64,000 nt of DNA from Charina bottae (Eukaryota; Chordata; Lepidosauria; Squamata; Charinaidae), in NCBI GenBank assembly GCA_023362775.1, contig JALMGJ010000006.1:11054501-11118500 (forward strand). Direction: 5' to 3'. The translations under genes were made by a program, and so were the position numbers. The notes under the pieces were generated by a model, which was not told where the DNA came from, searched no databases, and worked only from the letters and a program-made list of their open reading frames with translations. Shown here one piece after another: positions 25,206-37,174 of this stretch (its first letter is position 1; each line of letters begins with the position of its first letter).

Positions 25206-25962
25206 CAGTAGGTTAAAGTTTGGGCCACCATTCGTATAAGGCAGAGAAGTTATAAATACACAATGCTGTTTGATTCTTGATATCTTTAAGTATCAAGCAA
25301 TGATTTGCATGTTGTATGAATGAGCAGTCACAGATGGTGCTTTCCCATTAGGCCACACAAAATGAATTTCAGTGGAAACAATTCATCTGCTAGCCGTTAT
25401 GTCATGGGAAAGCAAGTTATGTACTGCAGGAGCATGAGTGAACCAAAACATTTGGCCCCTTAGTTTAGCACAACAAAAATTTGCTGTTTCCAACGATTTA
25501 TGGAACTCAACTTCCTAAGTACGATCTTGATGCCATTGACTTGGGCCATGTCAGAACAGCAGATGATCTGTAAATAATTGGAGGGTGATGACTGGCAATT
25601 AAAAACATCATGTTGGGAAGTTACAAAGCCAGAGTAGGAAGAATAAAGGAAAAGAGAGAGAAGAGAGTGGAAACAAGAGAAATTAAGAAGGAAAATCATT
25701 GTGAGATTTTGAAAAAAACCACAGGAATGAAAACTGAACAGGCCCCAATGCAGAAATTAACATCAGATTTAGAACTCAGGTTTCCCTTAGTTTTTAAAAA
25801 TGTTCTCATCAGCTAATTAAAACCTTTCATGCTTATTCATGCCGTATTCCTACCTTTTCAGGACACAACATATCAATTTCATTAATGTAGTAAAATCAGC
25901 TATTTTATGTTCATTAAACTGATTTTATGGTAAATATTGAATCCTCACTTCCCCACCCCCAC

Positions 25963-26054
25963 AGGAAGGAAGGAAGGAAGGAAGGAAGGAAGGAAGGAAG
26001 GAAGGAAGGAAGGAAGGAAGGAAGGAAGGAAGGAAGGAAGGAAGGAAGGAAGGA
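25963..26054. repeat. (GGAA)n microsatellite
   Basis: Uninterrupted GGAA array of more than 20 units, directly upstream of a LINE tail. Confidence 0.97.
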
Positions 26055-26055
26055 A

Positions 26056-26140
26056 TTTTATCTATTTTATCTATTTTATCATCTATTTTATTGTAAGCCG
26101 CCTAGAATCACATATGTGAGATGGGTGGCTATATAAATCG

Positions 26141-26190
<50 letters not shown>
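26056..26190 (+). mobile_element. L2-like LINE 3' tail ending in (ATC)n
   Basis: GTAAGCCGCCTAGAATCACA followed by GAGATGGGTGGCTATATAAA is the L2-like terminal motif. It runs into an (ATC)n microsatellite at 26141-26190 and is preceded directly by a (GGAA)n array. Confidence 0.7.
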
Positions 26191-27733
26191 TCCTCTAGGG
26201 CTATAATAAAAATAAGGCCTATAGGAAAGGTTTGGAAATTTGGTAAGACTTGTGAAAGTGTTTCATTTTTTAAAACTGAACTGAAATATTTGTGCTCTTG
26301 TTTCTTTGTTAGCTTGCATATATAACCCAGTCAGTACATACAGTACTTTACAAAATGGCTTAACAAAAAGGTACAGTTTACACAGCCTATTAAGAAGGAA
26401 TATATGTGTCAGCCAAGGAACATAGTAGCTAGATTTTTGGATTAGGACGATGGTCAGTTATACTGAGAATCCTGAGACATGTAGCTGTGATCTCAGCGCA
26501 TCTGGAGGGCACCCAGATGGGGAACACAGAGCTAGGATTATGGAATATCCAATCATCCATAAAGCTCATTGGGTGATTCTAAGTAAGGTCACTTTTCTCC
26601 TAAGTGAATTCACAGGAAAGAAAGCAACCAAGTGAACCCTCTGGAGAAATGTTGATATGAAAAGGTAACCATTAAAACAAATAAATTTACATGGGCATCT
26701 TTAATGGAGGTCACACTGTCTACAGTTACACTTGTTTTAGGACAATCATTTAAAAAAAGAAACAATGACAATAAAATAAATTAAAATGAGACAATCCAAC
26801 TGCCATCTCCCCCCCCCACCTTTTTTTTTTAGCAGGATTAGAGCAGACAGTGGAATTAAAGCCATCACCAAGCAGGAGACAGGATTAAGAGCTTGGGAAA
26901 TTAAAAAGAGTTTTAGACCTGATGCTAAAATGACAGCAGTCCAAGCACAGTGGGATTCACTAGAGGAAACATTACAAAGTTAAGGACTGAATATCCGTAG
27001 GTCCTCTCTCCAGTAGCTACTTAAGGCACCCACAGCTACATTTTTTGTATGTACAAATCCCATTTAAGCTCTCCCCACTGGATCTTACAAAACTGGCTCA
27101 TGAAACTGAGTTGAGATACCTTAGAAGTGACACTTCATTTATACACACATTGTGAGGCAGGGGATCCATATAAATTAATGTCAGGCACGAAAATGACATG
27201 TATTTCTTTGCATATACTGTACCCTGCCAATTGACATTTCCTTAGTCAAAACACATGCATGCAATAAAACAGAAAACAAACACTATTTTCAAGCACCGCA
27301 TTGTAGGTACTTTATTTCCAAAATGCATTTATGCCACTTTTCAAAAACCTCAGATGCTGTGTCTGTTTCAGGCAGAGCTCAGTGATCACCCAAGAATTTG
27401 GTGGAAAAAAAAACAAAAAGAAAAAGTTCTGAGTTTTGCCAAAAGTCTTTGAAATTATTTGAAGCACTGCCTGAACAGAGGTCTCAGTATTTTAAATTGT
27501 ATTTTAGGCAAAATGTTATCTTACTTCCTCCTCTATTTCCTGTGCACCTGCCTCAGAGTAATATTTCTAGACTTGTACCAAATTTTTGCCTATGATTAAA
27601 TCTGAGGTAAACTATTGGGCAAAACATATATTTGGAAAACAGAAGAAAAGAAGAAATCTCACAGCTGTGTTGTGTTAGAAGTTCTGCAGAAAATGTGGTA
27701 GGGTGGTTCTCTGAAATGTATGTATGCATTTTA
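26191..27733. other. Stretch without recognisable gene or repeat
   Basis: Nothing identified beyond short homopolymers near 26810-26830. Confidence 0.5.
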
Positions 27734-27741
27734 TTTCTATC

Positions 27742-28015
27742 TAGGCTGACCATATTTCCTTCAGACGAAAACGGGACTTTGGGGATGGCAAAACGGGACA
27801 GGGTCTTATGCCACCATGCCGGCCTCCAAACCCCGCCCCCCAGTCCACGCAATTGGCTCCCGCCTGCAAACCCCGCCCCCGCCCCACACGATTGGCTCCC
27901 ACCTGCAAACCCCGCCTAGGGACAAAATTGAGATTTTTATCAAAACGACGGGATGGTTGAAAAATGCTAAAATAACGGGACTGTCCCGTTCAAAACGGGA
28001 CGTATGGTCACCCTA
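27742..28015. mobile_element. hAT MITE family B, 274 bp, perfect 8-bp TSD
   Basis: Starts TAGGCTGACCATA and ends TATGGTCACCCTA. Flanked by TTTCTATC at 27734-27741 and 28016-28023. The interior has tandem units containing ATTGGCTCCCGCCTGCAAAC and CCCGCCCCC. Confidence 0.92.
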
Positions 28016-28023
28016 TTTCTATC

Positions 28024-28228
28024 CTACTTTTCACAATAGGAGTCCAAGATGGCATACATTGTGCTACTTCCTCTATTTTTCCCCACAACCACCACCTTGC
28101 GAGGTTGGGATGAAAGAGAAAGACTGGCTCAAAATCCCCCAGAGAGCTTCTATGCCTGAGGAGGGACTAGAACCTGGCTCTCCCCACTCCTAATCCAAAA
28201 ACTTAACCATTACACTACACTGGCTCTC
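28024..28228 (-). mobile_element. MIR-like SINE next to a hAT MITE
   Basis: Antisense SINE ending with TTACACTACACTGGCTCTC, the tRNA-like head. It begins immediately after the right target-site copy of the MITE at 27742-28015. Confidence 0.75.
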
Positions 28229-28442
28229 AAAATCAAATGTTTTTAATGACGGCTGAACAGCACTTCAAGTTCAATTCCAAGACGGTGATTCAGAGCTTGC
28301 ATTTGCCTCCATCTCTTTAAAGCAGCCATGAGATTGCACAGCTGCTTTTTTGAAATCAGATCTAAAGTCCTGCCCAATTAGTGGTGAGATGCTACTGATC
28401 CTGGCAGATTCCCTGACAGAAACCACTTTGTTCCTTTTAGAA

Positions 28443-28577
28443 CAGTGTTTGTCAACCTTGGGAACTTGAAGATGGGTGGACTTCAACTCCCAGAATTCCC
28501 CAGCCAGCCATGCTGGCTGGGGAATTCTGGGAGTTGAAGTCCACCCATCTTCAAGTTCCCAAGGTTGACAAACACTG
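28443..28577. mobile_element. Palindromic hAT-like MITE, perfect 135-bp hairpin
   Basis: Two 66-bp arms with no mismatch around a 3-bp centre (CAGTGTTTGTCAACC...GCCAGC, CAT, then the exact reverse complement). Flanking 8-mers TTTTAGAA and TTCTAGGA agree at 6 of 8 positions, compatible with a decayed target-site duplication. Confidence 0.88.
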
Positions 28578-28589
28578 TTCTAGGAGGGT

Positions 28590-30785
28590 CTGGGCACAGC
28601 ATCATTCCAGAGCACTCTGGGAGAGGGCATCAGCTGGCAGCTAATTTTAAAAAATGGTAGACACTGAATACGTTGAATATTTTGGTATATGTGGCAGGGA
28701 AGATGGTAGGTGGTATCTTGATTTTTGGCAATCAACTGCTGCTAACCCAACACGAAAAAAACCTGATGTCTGCCTAACTCATGAAATTTCCAAATGTTCC
28801 TTCTGCCTTCTCTTCTTCCCTTTTTATCCCCCCAGAAACAGCCCCTCCAAACTCACAACACGACTGCGTTTTTGTTCAGTCCTACTTAAAAGTGGTGACA
28901 AAAATTTATTGGGTGAGAGGAAAAGATTGTCCTGCATCTCTGCCACAGATGGTAGAGTTCTAAGATAAGGATAGCGGAACACATTAAAAGTGTTATATAG
29001 ATGATTAAGAAAAAAAGCGATTATAAAAACGAGATACATCTTGTTACAGATATGCCCTTGTTTGGAGGGCGGGAGTAATAACTGAACATAATTCAGCTTC
29101 TGAAACACCAAATCTTGTTAAGATAATAAGATGATACCATCGTAAAAGTTTTAATGACTTTAGTTAAGAGGAGGAGGGGAAAAAAAAGAGGAAGGGAAAA
29201 AAAAAGGTGGAAGTTTGCAACCAGCTGGTTCTATACGGAAAGCCAGCCTGCACAGCTTGATCTTAAAGCTATCTTAACATAATGAATAAGTGCCAATAAT
29301 TAGCATATGTAGTGTGAACAGGTTTGCTGGCACAAGCAAGTGAAAAACTCCAAGGTAAAGTTATTATTAGGGAGTAATTAGCTCTGTGAAGTAAATGAGT
29401 GAAACAATAGCTGCCAGCACTGACAATATGGCTAACATCTGACTATCTGGAAGATAACATTGTAAAGTATTGCTCCCTGGGCTAGAATCTGTTAATAACC
29501 ATATGTTAGTGTAATTAATGCAGAGTCTTCCTGACCTGTTGTCACATAAGAACAATACTTTCTTGGAAACATTCAAACAGGCAACCCTGCATGCTAAAGA
29601 ATAATTTGAAACTTTACATCTAAATACCTGCATCTTTTCGTGCCACAATTTAACAGAGGAGTCGAGAGTGAGCGAGGAGATACAGGCAAGATCCTGGGAG
29701 ATGATAGGGAGAGGCAGTTTTAAGGAAACATTATCCACCCATTACACTGAAATGGGGACTGATGGCATTCCTGATGATCCGTTTTCCTTTGCAGCTGCCA
29801 CAGTGGTTTATTAATATTATTAGGATTTATTAATCACTGCTAACATAATGGCACACGAGCTGCTGTAGAAAAGCAGCGCAGTCGGGGACTTACTGTAAAC
29901 AATTTTCTTTCGGTTGATGCTGGTAGCAATTCGGAAGCAAATGTCCCCCCATTTGCTTTATTCTGGATCCCTTTTGTGCAAGCCCCATTAACTTTAAACT
30001 AAAGACAGGGCTGTCAATGGATCAGACTGAATTAACAACTGAAAATGTCTCCCTTTTGGATTGGTAAACTGGCTATTTTTGGTAAAGCTGTGCTAAAACT
30101 GAGATGAATCCTGAATATTATAGCGGGGATGGGGAGCAGAGTTGATGGTAGATTAACAGCCACCCCAAAAAAAAGGAAAAGAAAAGAAATGCATTTCAGA
30201 TGTAATCTCAGTAATTACTTGCAGAAGGAAAGGAAAGTGGGTGCATTGAAGAGCTGGTGATCAAATTAGGGATGTGCAGAAAAATTCTTCTCTCTGTGTC
30301 TGTATCGTTATCATGCAATGTGATAGAAAAGAAATTCCTTTTCATTTTTTTTTCTCCCCAAAGGAGAAAAGCATTTTGATGTGTTCTCAAAGGTGGGACA
30401 TTATGAAGGGCCTAAAGAGACCAGTGATCTGATTCCCTGGCTTCTTAAAATTAAATCTCATTGGGAAACATCGTGAGTGAGCTCTTCCAATGAATTCCTC
30501 CCATGAGGTATAAGGGAAGCCGAGGAGACTGCAGAACGATCAAGAGGTGCATCAAAGAATGAAAGCAAAAAACAAAACAAAGTAGCAACAGCATCTTCAG
30601 CCATCATGTAACAATAGAGTCATCTCCAAAACATCACTAGAAGTTCAGAAGTGTCCTAGAATGAAGTAGAAAACTGGAATCTTCTCTAGGAGAAGAAAAC
30701 TTGGGGGGAATAACAAATGTCAGCACAATATGAGATCAAATGTCTCATTATATGGTCTGAATTGTGGAGTTTGTAAGATGTCACT
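28590..30785. other. Repeat-free AT-rich block, candidate conserved non-coding DNA
   Basis: No transposon or microsatellite of note. TAATTA or ATTA-type motifs are frequent (TAATTAGC near 29375, GTAATTAATG near 29511, TTATTAATATTATTAGGATT near 29808). The 123-codon frame at 29367-29738 on minus starts with GTG and resembles nothing I know. Possible enhancer DNA, by inference only. Confidence 0.4.
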
Positions 30786-30836
30786 AAATCTTAGAATCTT
30801 AGAGATAGAAAGGGTAGTCTAGGTCATCAAGCCCAA
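30786..30836 (-). mobile_element. CR1 3' terminal remnant
   Basis: TTAGAATCTTAGAGATAGAA followed by TCATCAAGCCCAACTA is a diverged antisense CR1 end, immediately left of a second CR1 copy. Confidence 0.6.
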
Positions 30837-30848
30837 CTACATGATCTT

Positions 30849-31072
30849 CATAGAATCATAGGGTTGGAAGGGACCTTGGAAGTCTTCTAGTCCAACCCCG
30901 TATCCAGGGCAGGTATCCTTGGACCATCCCAGACAAATGTCTGCCCAACCTTTGCTTGAAAGCCTCCAATGATGGAGCCCCCATGACTCCAGGAGACAGG
31001 CTGTCCCACTGCTTAACAGCTCTCACAATCAGGAAAGTCTTCCTCATTTCAAGTTTGGATCTCAAAAATCAC
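30849..31072 (-). mobile_element. CR1 LINE 3' fragment
   Basis: ATAGAATCATAGGGTTGGAA, CTTCTAGTCCAACCCCGTAT and GGAGCCCCCATGACTCCAGG are antisense CR1 3' sequence, better preserved than its neighbours. Its 5'-truncated end abuts an oppositely oriented CR1 piece. Confidence 0.88.
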
Positions 31073-31275
31073 AGGTAGGCAGATTCCAACTGAATGTTAG
31101 AAAAAAATGTCCTAATGATAAAAGTTGTTCAACTTCATTGGATGAATCCAATTGATCCTAAAGAGTCTAAAGAGCCATAAGCTATGAATACTTTAATTTT
31201 GCTTTCTGCACTGCACAGAGGGTTGGGCTCGATGGCCTTAAGAGTGCCCTTCCTCAGTGATTCTCTGAATCTGAA
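31073..31275 (+). mobile_element. CR1 LINE 3' fragment, sense
   Basis: CAGATTCCAACTGAATGTTA and GGGTTGGGCTCGATGGCCTT are sense CR1 3' sequence. It is head-to-head with the CR1 at 30849-31072; both retain their 3' ends, so this is two insertions rather than twin priming of one. Confidence 0.75.
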
Positions 31276-32235
31276 GGGGAAGCAGCTCCAAGCTTGGTAG
31301 GGCAAAGTGCTTCTGAAGAAAGTTGTACATAGCTGAGAAAGTTGATTAATTAGCTAATTAAAATACATATGGCCAACTCATTCTGATAAGACCATTTAAT
31401 TTCCCCCTTCTCTGGAAAATTAAACATGAGAATATCATTTATTTATTTGTTTGTTTATTTAAAAATGCCTTTTTGAATTAAGGAGGAAATCTGTCACTTA
31501 TATAAATGTTGACTCCAATAAGGCCACATTTTCAAAGAGGGCGAAGTTCAACTGGAATCCAATTTAAAATCTACTTTTTAAACTTGCAATTTATTAATGA
31601 ACATATTAATTGCACTAAGTAATTAATGCTTTCAAGCCCAGTTTGATTACAAGTGTTATTTATGGATATAAGCAAGGGGAGTCTTCCTTCTGTAAGCTAT
31701 AACTACATGTGAACAAAAATTACAAAATTAACAAAACCACAAGACAACTATGAATCTCACCAAAGCTAAGGGAAGAGTAAAATGCTTTTAGGAATAAATT
31801 TGCCCACCATTATTATCACCAAACTCAGGGCAGGGTTCAGATAATCAGTTTCCCAAATGAAAAGCCACAAAGATCCACAAGAAATCTTAGTAAAATCATC
31901 TCTTTGCACTTGACTCTGCACCTACCATACTTAAAGCAAGTCAGTCATTCAGATGTTTGGAAGATCAGGAATAGAAATTCTTGAGAAAGGGTGGTATAGC
32001 ATTTATATACTAGTTAGTTTTTATTTCCCCATTTGGTTTTGTTTTAAGAGTAAGGATGTAATTTGCTCACCTTCTATGATGTACTCTACTTTTTAAAATA
32101 ATGTGCTAATTATTACCAGATTCCAGAGATTGGGTCAAATCTAACCATTTTTGCAGAGCTGACATTTCTTCTGAAAACTAAAATTTGCCCTGAAGAACTT
32201 TGATCAGAGCAAATTTTCCTATTCTGATCCAGAAT
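31276..32235. other. Repeat-free AT-rich stretch, candidate regulatory DNA
   Basis: No gene or recognisable transposon. Contains clustered ATTAATTAGCTAATTAAAAT near 31346 and AGTAATTAATGC near 31618, both homeodomain-type core motifs. Confidence 0.35.
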
Positions 32236-32244
32236 TTTCCAGAT

Positions 32245-32490
32245 GATGATGATGATGACGATGATGGTGCCCTTGAGTCATTGTTGACTCCTGGCAACTG
32301 CCTAGACTAGTTCCTGCAGTTTTCTTGGTAAGATTTCAGAAGTAGTTTGCCATTGCCTCTTTCCTAGGGTTGAGAGAGAGTGACTGGCCCAAGGACACCC
32401 AGCTTGCTTTGTGCTGGCTTTGTGCATAAGGCAGGAATAGAACTCAGTCTCCCAGTTCCTAGCCCAGGGCCTTAACCACTACACCAAGGG
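32245..32490 (-). mobile_element. tRNA SINE (long-tail type)
   Basis: Antisense: CATTGTTGACTCCTGGCAAC tail, then TTTGCCATTGCCTCTTTCCT, AGTGACTGGCCCAAGGACAC and the head CCTTAACCACTACACCAAGG. A small (GAT)n lies at its 3' end. The core carries a local TTTGTGCTGGC duplication. Confidence 0.8.
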
Positions 32491-32794
32491 TTAGTCAGGG
32501 ATCAAATAATGATTGTGGTGATGATACACAGAGTTGTATTAGATGGTATTGAGAAGACCATATATATCTGCATTTTTACAAAGAGTGCTGCAAATGTAGG
32601 AGAAAAAGATTTGGGATAATTTTTAATAAAATAGGTTCAACTGAAATTATTTTTATGAAGTTAATAGTCTTAATGAAAAAGAAAATTGAATTCTAAAGCT
32701 AGGTATAATTCTAAAACTCTAAAATTTATTGCAGAATATATTTTCCCTTCCATTCTTGGGGAAGAATAGCCAGTTAAGAGGAGTATCTTTTGAT

Positions 32795-33422
32795 GGTTTT
32801 TGTGGGTTTTCCGGGCTGTGTGGCCGTGTTCTGGCAGTTCTGGTTCCTAACGTTTCGCCAGTCGCTGTGGCTGACATCTTCAGAGGACAGGAGCACAGCT
32901 AGAAGATTCTGTCTGTGCCCAAGTGGAGGGTGTGTGTGTTCCTGCTGGCATTTATAGCTGCTGAGAGGGTGTGTGTCTTCTGTGGGTCATTTACAAGAGA
33001 TTAGGAGAGGGTTCTTTGTGGTGATTAGGGGGTGTGGTGCTGCCGTGTGTGGGATTAGTACATCTATTGTGTGAGTCGTTTGTATATTTCTGTGGTTGAG
33101 TAGAGTTCATTGACCTTTTGCAAGCTGTGTTTTTCAGGACTGGCAGCCAGGTTTTGCTGATCTTTAAGCTTTCTTCTTTTGTATTGAAACTATGTTGGTG
33201 TTTATGTATTTCAATGGCTTCCCTGTATAGTCTAACATAGTGGCTGTTGGTGTTGTCCAGTATTTCTGTGTTTTCAAATAAGATTTGGTGACCAGTTTGT
33301 TTGAGACCATGTTCAGCTATTGCAGATTTTTCAGGTTGCTGTAGTCTGCACTGTCTTTCATGTTCTTTTATCCTGGTGTGGATGCTGCGTTTTGTGGTCC
33401 CAATGTATCTTTGTCTACAATA
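32795..33422 (-). mobile_element. Penelope-like element 3' part with GIY-YIG endonuclease remnant
   Basis: The minus strand from 33422 to the stop at 32991-32993 is open for about 143 codons without an ATG start: YIGTTKRSIHTRIKEHER, SAIAEHGLKQTGHQILFE, REAIEIHKHQHSFN, ISKTWLPVL. These are the GIY-YIG domain motifs found at the C-terminus of Penelope-like reverse transcriptases. The 3' UTR follows and ends near the AAACCCACAAAAACC motif. The reverse transcriptase and the first part of the GIY-YIG domain are missing. Confidence 0.87.
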
Positions 33423-33982
33423 TCATTGAATTATCATGATTTTTTCTTATTACTTTACCTGCGTAGACTACCAAGATCAGGCCTTGCAACAATCATATTA
33501 AAGATTTACACTATGGTCTACCGCTTGCTTAGCCAATGCTCTCTCTCCTTACGTAGCAATACAAGAGGTTTTGTGACCGTCATGGGTGACTCTTGGTCTG
33601 CATTTAGTTGTGCATGCTGGATGTATATTTATACTTGCCCTCCACCCATACCCACTCCTTTTTCATTTGTACTCTCTCTCCATAAGATGAGCATGGTGTT
33701 GATCATATGATTAAACTTAAGTAAGATCATCATCAAATTGTAAAAAGCTTGGGTCATTATTAAAAGAGCACTATCTTAAGTGCTACAGTAGCTGGATAGA
33801 AAGATCATTTGAGACCTAAATATAAGTCACCTAACAAGGCAAATTCAGATACTTAGTATGGTTTTGAAGGGGGAAATATATGATGTAAAGAAGCAATTTT
33901 AATGTTTATAAATAATTTGATGTAATCACCAGTCAAGTACGATAGGAGAGAATCTAGAATGTAATATGGTTTTTACTGATTG

Positions 33983-34122
33983 TCCTTCCTTCCTTCCTTC
34001 CTTCCTTCCTTCCTTCCTTCCTTCCTTCCTTCCTTCCTTCCTTCCTTCTTCCCTCCCTCCCCTCCCCTCCCCTCCCCTCCCCTCCCCTCCCCTCCCCTCC
34101 CCTCCCCTCCCCTTTCCTTCCA
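33983..34122. repeat. (CTTC)n-(CCCCT)n pyrimidine microsatellite
   Basis: CCTT tetramers to about 34048, a short transition, then CCCCT pentamers to about 34113. Confidence 0.97.
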
Positions 34123-34854
34123 GATCATGTGTACTTACGTACTTTAGATAATGACAAATAGTGATGATATCAATATAAACATTAATATTTAGAGTTTTGC
34201 ACTGATTTACAGTTATTTCTCCAGATGATACAATGAGTTTAATTTTATATATTCAATTAATTATTTAATCAATGAAATAATGCATTTTAAAATTTATGAC
34301 AAATATAAAGACTGTTTATTTACTGATATTTTATTGCCCATCCACTATGTGTTTTCTCATTTTCCTCTTTCTTCCCCCCTTTTGGTTCATCATTTATTTT
34401 ATTTTTTAAATGTTTTAAATAATTTTTTTTAAAAAAGAGACCTAAGTATAAGCATTGTTACATGCTGTGAAAAATCGAAATGGTGTACCTCTGTGTATTC
34501 ATATACATATATTTTTAAAAGTTTTTAAAGAGCTTTCTATCAGACAGATTATTAAAAGCTTCTTTTTTGGTCGAAAGCTTCAAAAGCTGGAATAATCACT
34601 GTCAGGCAAAGAAAGTATCTGTTTGCAAGAGTTCACCCATTCATCTTCTCCCTAAACAGCCATTTAAGGTTTTCTGTGATCTACCTGTCAGCTCCAGGAA
34701 TCTAGAAAGCATCAGAGCCTCCTGCCACATTCCTCAGCACTTGTTTGATCAAAGCCGCTCTGAACGATAACCATGCCCTCCCCTTTTATCATTGTCCCTC
34801 CTCTTTATCTTCTCTGATGTTAGAAGAAAGATGCAGTTAATCTTCCTAGAGTCA

Positions 34855-34985
34855 CTGTTCCCAAATTTAGTGCTCTCCCAATGCGTTGGACTTCAAGTCC
34901 CATAACTGCCAGCCAAGCAAGGCCATGCTGGCTGTGATTTTGGAAACTGGTGTCCAACATCTGGAGAGGACTGAATTGGGATGAT
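34855..34985. mobile_element. Degenerate short inverted-repeat element
   Basis: TTGGACTTCAAGTCCCATAA, then GGCCATGCTGGCTG and CTGGTGTCCAACATCTGG, read as an old MITE of the 'tggacttcaactccca' type. Ends uncertain. Confidence 0.4.
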
Positions 34986-35027
34986 TGATATAGATGGATG
35001 CACAGGCAAGAAAAAGAGAGAGAGAGA

Positions 35028-35070
35028 TGATGGATGGATGGATGGATGGATGGATGGATGGATGGATGGA
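35028..35070. repeat. (GATG)n microsatellite
   Basis: GATG tetramers with a short (GA)n upstream. Confidence 0.95.
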
Positions 35071-35896
35071 CGGAGAGATAGAATAGATATTTTTTCACTA
35101 TGTCATATTTAAGAAAGGGGAAACCTTGCTAATACCTCTGAGGACTCTAAAAAAATGCTTCAAATTATTTTATGAATGGAACTGTTGGCAAGTCCACCTA
35201 ATGAAAAAGACACCAATCAAGAATGCAGAGGTCTTCTATAGGAGTGGGGAATGCTTTTTAATTCAGTTGCACAGAAGGCAGCGCAAACTTCTACTTTTTT
35301 GTTCTCTTCCCTGTAAGCTTCTTTCTTCTCAAAGAAGCCCACTGCTACCTTGCTTTCTCTCTTGTGGCTCAGAAACATATTGGAAGTGACAAGGGTTCAT
35401 AGCAAAGGGAATAAACCACTGCAGATCAAAAATCTCCCTGTAACTCAAACTATTGCAACTGCATTCCGATAGGAATTTTTTTTTTTTTAAAAAAATAACT
35501 TTCATGTCATTCACTTCTTGCTAAACTTTGTCTTCTGACACAGTGGGGAAATTAATGATACAGATCTGAGCTGTGTTTGGCATTCACAGTATTGCTGCTT
35601 TGCGTCTTGGATGCAAACCATCAAAATATTGCTGAAGACAGCTGGCTCAAAACCTTGTTCTTGAGTCGCTGCTCCTTCAGGCATTCTGACGAGATTGAGA
35701 GAGTGAGTAAAAGAGAGGAGAACAATGTTGGCCAACGCCAACCCCTTGCATGTCAACAAGCTGGAAAAACACCATCTACTTGTATAGTGAGTCATCCCCA
35801 GTGGACCCTTCCCAAATCCCAGAGCCCATCAAACTTTTGGGTTGCCATTTTGAGGAGAAAATGGGGATGGAGTGCTCTATTCCTCTCAGTTGAGTA

Positions 35897-36186
35897 CAGC
35901 CTTTCTCAACTTTTGACCCTGGAGGAACCCTTGAAATGTTTTTCAGGCCTCGGGGAACCCCTGCACATTCAGGCTCAAAGATAGGCCAGAAGTCACAAAA
36001 TTATTATATTCATTTCACGTGTAGGCCTGTAGATATGCATTAACATGGCCTTAAACTAAAAATAAAGAATGAAACTTACCTCTTTAATGTGAAGTTGCCC
36101 AAATTTGAAATATATTTTTTAATAAATCGTGATCTCCCAGGGAACCCCTAGTGACCTCTCTGTGAAACCCTGGTTGACAAACCCTG
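35897..36186. mobile_element. hAT-like MITE, 290 bp, 7/8 TSD
   Basis: Starts CAGCCTTTCTCAACTTTTGA and ends GGTTGACAAACCCTG. Flanks GTTGAGTA (35889-35896) and GTTTAGTA (36187-36194). AT-rich interior, no coding capacity. Confidence 0.82.
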
Positions 36187-36762
36187 GTTTAGTAGGATAG
36201 GTGAGGGAATGTGTACCCATCACCTGGAGTGGGAACTGAATCTGTAATATGCACTGTTCATATTACAGTAGTAAACTCATTGGTAAACCAGTGACTTTGA
36301 TAAGTATAAAATATGATAGATTTTTTTCTTTTCCTTCTTAGTTTGTATATTTAGTTTGTACTTTTAATTTTTTTAAGTTCGTTTTTTTTAAAAAAAAATA
36401 AAGATTGTTTTGTTACATAAATAAAGATATTAAATAAATTTTAAAAAGGTAACCATTGACAGCACCCAGGTGGTCCGTAATGAAAGAACACAGCACAAGG
36501 GAGGGGGAATGTGAAGATGAAATCCCTACTGAGAGCAGGGCTATTTTAATACTTAATGTTATATTTGTTAAACAGACAGAAACAAGTAAAACAGTTAAAC
36601 ACACTGGCTTGTGGTTGTACTGCAGGATGAATTTAGTTAGGAAAGAATTACTACTAATGTTCTTGCTTGCTTGCTTGCTTGCTTGTAATTTTGTAACCCA
36701 CCCTAATCTAGCATGGGGTGAGTAAGGATTTTCACCTCTTGGAGTAGAACATCATTCTATGC

Positions 36763-36896
36763 CAGCGTTTCTCAACCTTGGCAACTTTAAGATGTGTGGA
36801 CTTCAACTCCCAGAATTCCCCAGCCAGCTTGCTGGCTAGGGAATTCTGGGAGTTGAACTCCACACATCTTAAAGTTGCCAAGGTTGAGAAACACTG
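36763..36896. mobile_element. Palindromic hAT-like MITE, near-perfect hairpin
   Basis: Starts CAGCGTTTCTCAACCTTGG and ends CCAAGGTTGAGAAACACTG. Flanks TTCTATGC (36755-36762) and CTCTATGC (36897-36904) match at 7 of 8. Same family as the copies at 28.4 and 52.1 kb. Confidence 0.9.
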
Positions 36897-37174
36897 CTCT
36901 ATGCTGAAATACCTACAGTTACTTTCTGAGCCCAAGGCTGGTGTACAAAGCCTTACCGGGTGTACAAAGCCATACCTGGCTTAGGCTGAAACTACATGGA
37001 GGACTACCTACCCCAGACCATCCATCCTGTAGCTCCCATGGTAGCTTTTGCTGTGCAATAAACTGCTGTTGGAGTTGAGTCAGGCCCCTTTCTGGTTACA
37101 ATTTAGAAGGACACTTAGCATATTCATTTGCCCATGCCTTTTAATGTGACTGTTTTAGATTCTGCTATGCTTTC

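Noticed and set aside
29367..29738. 123-codon minus-strand frame in the repeat-poor block
   Set aside because: Starts at GTG, has no recognisable domain, and length is compatible with chance in AT-rich sequence.
30849..31275. Twin-priming inversion of one CR1 copy
   Set aside because: Both oppositely oriented pieces contain the CR1 3' end, so they must be separate insertions.
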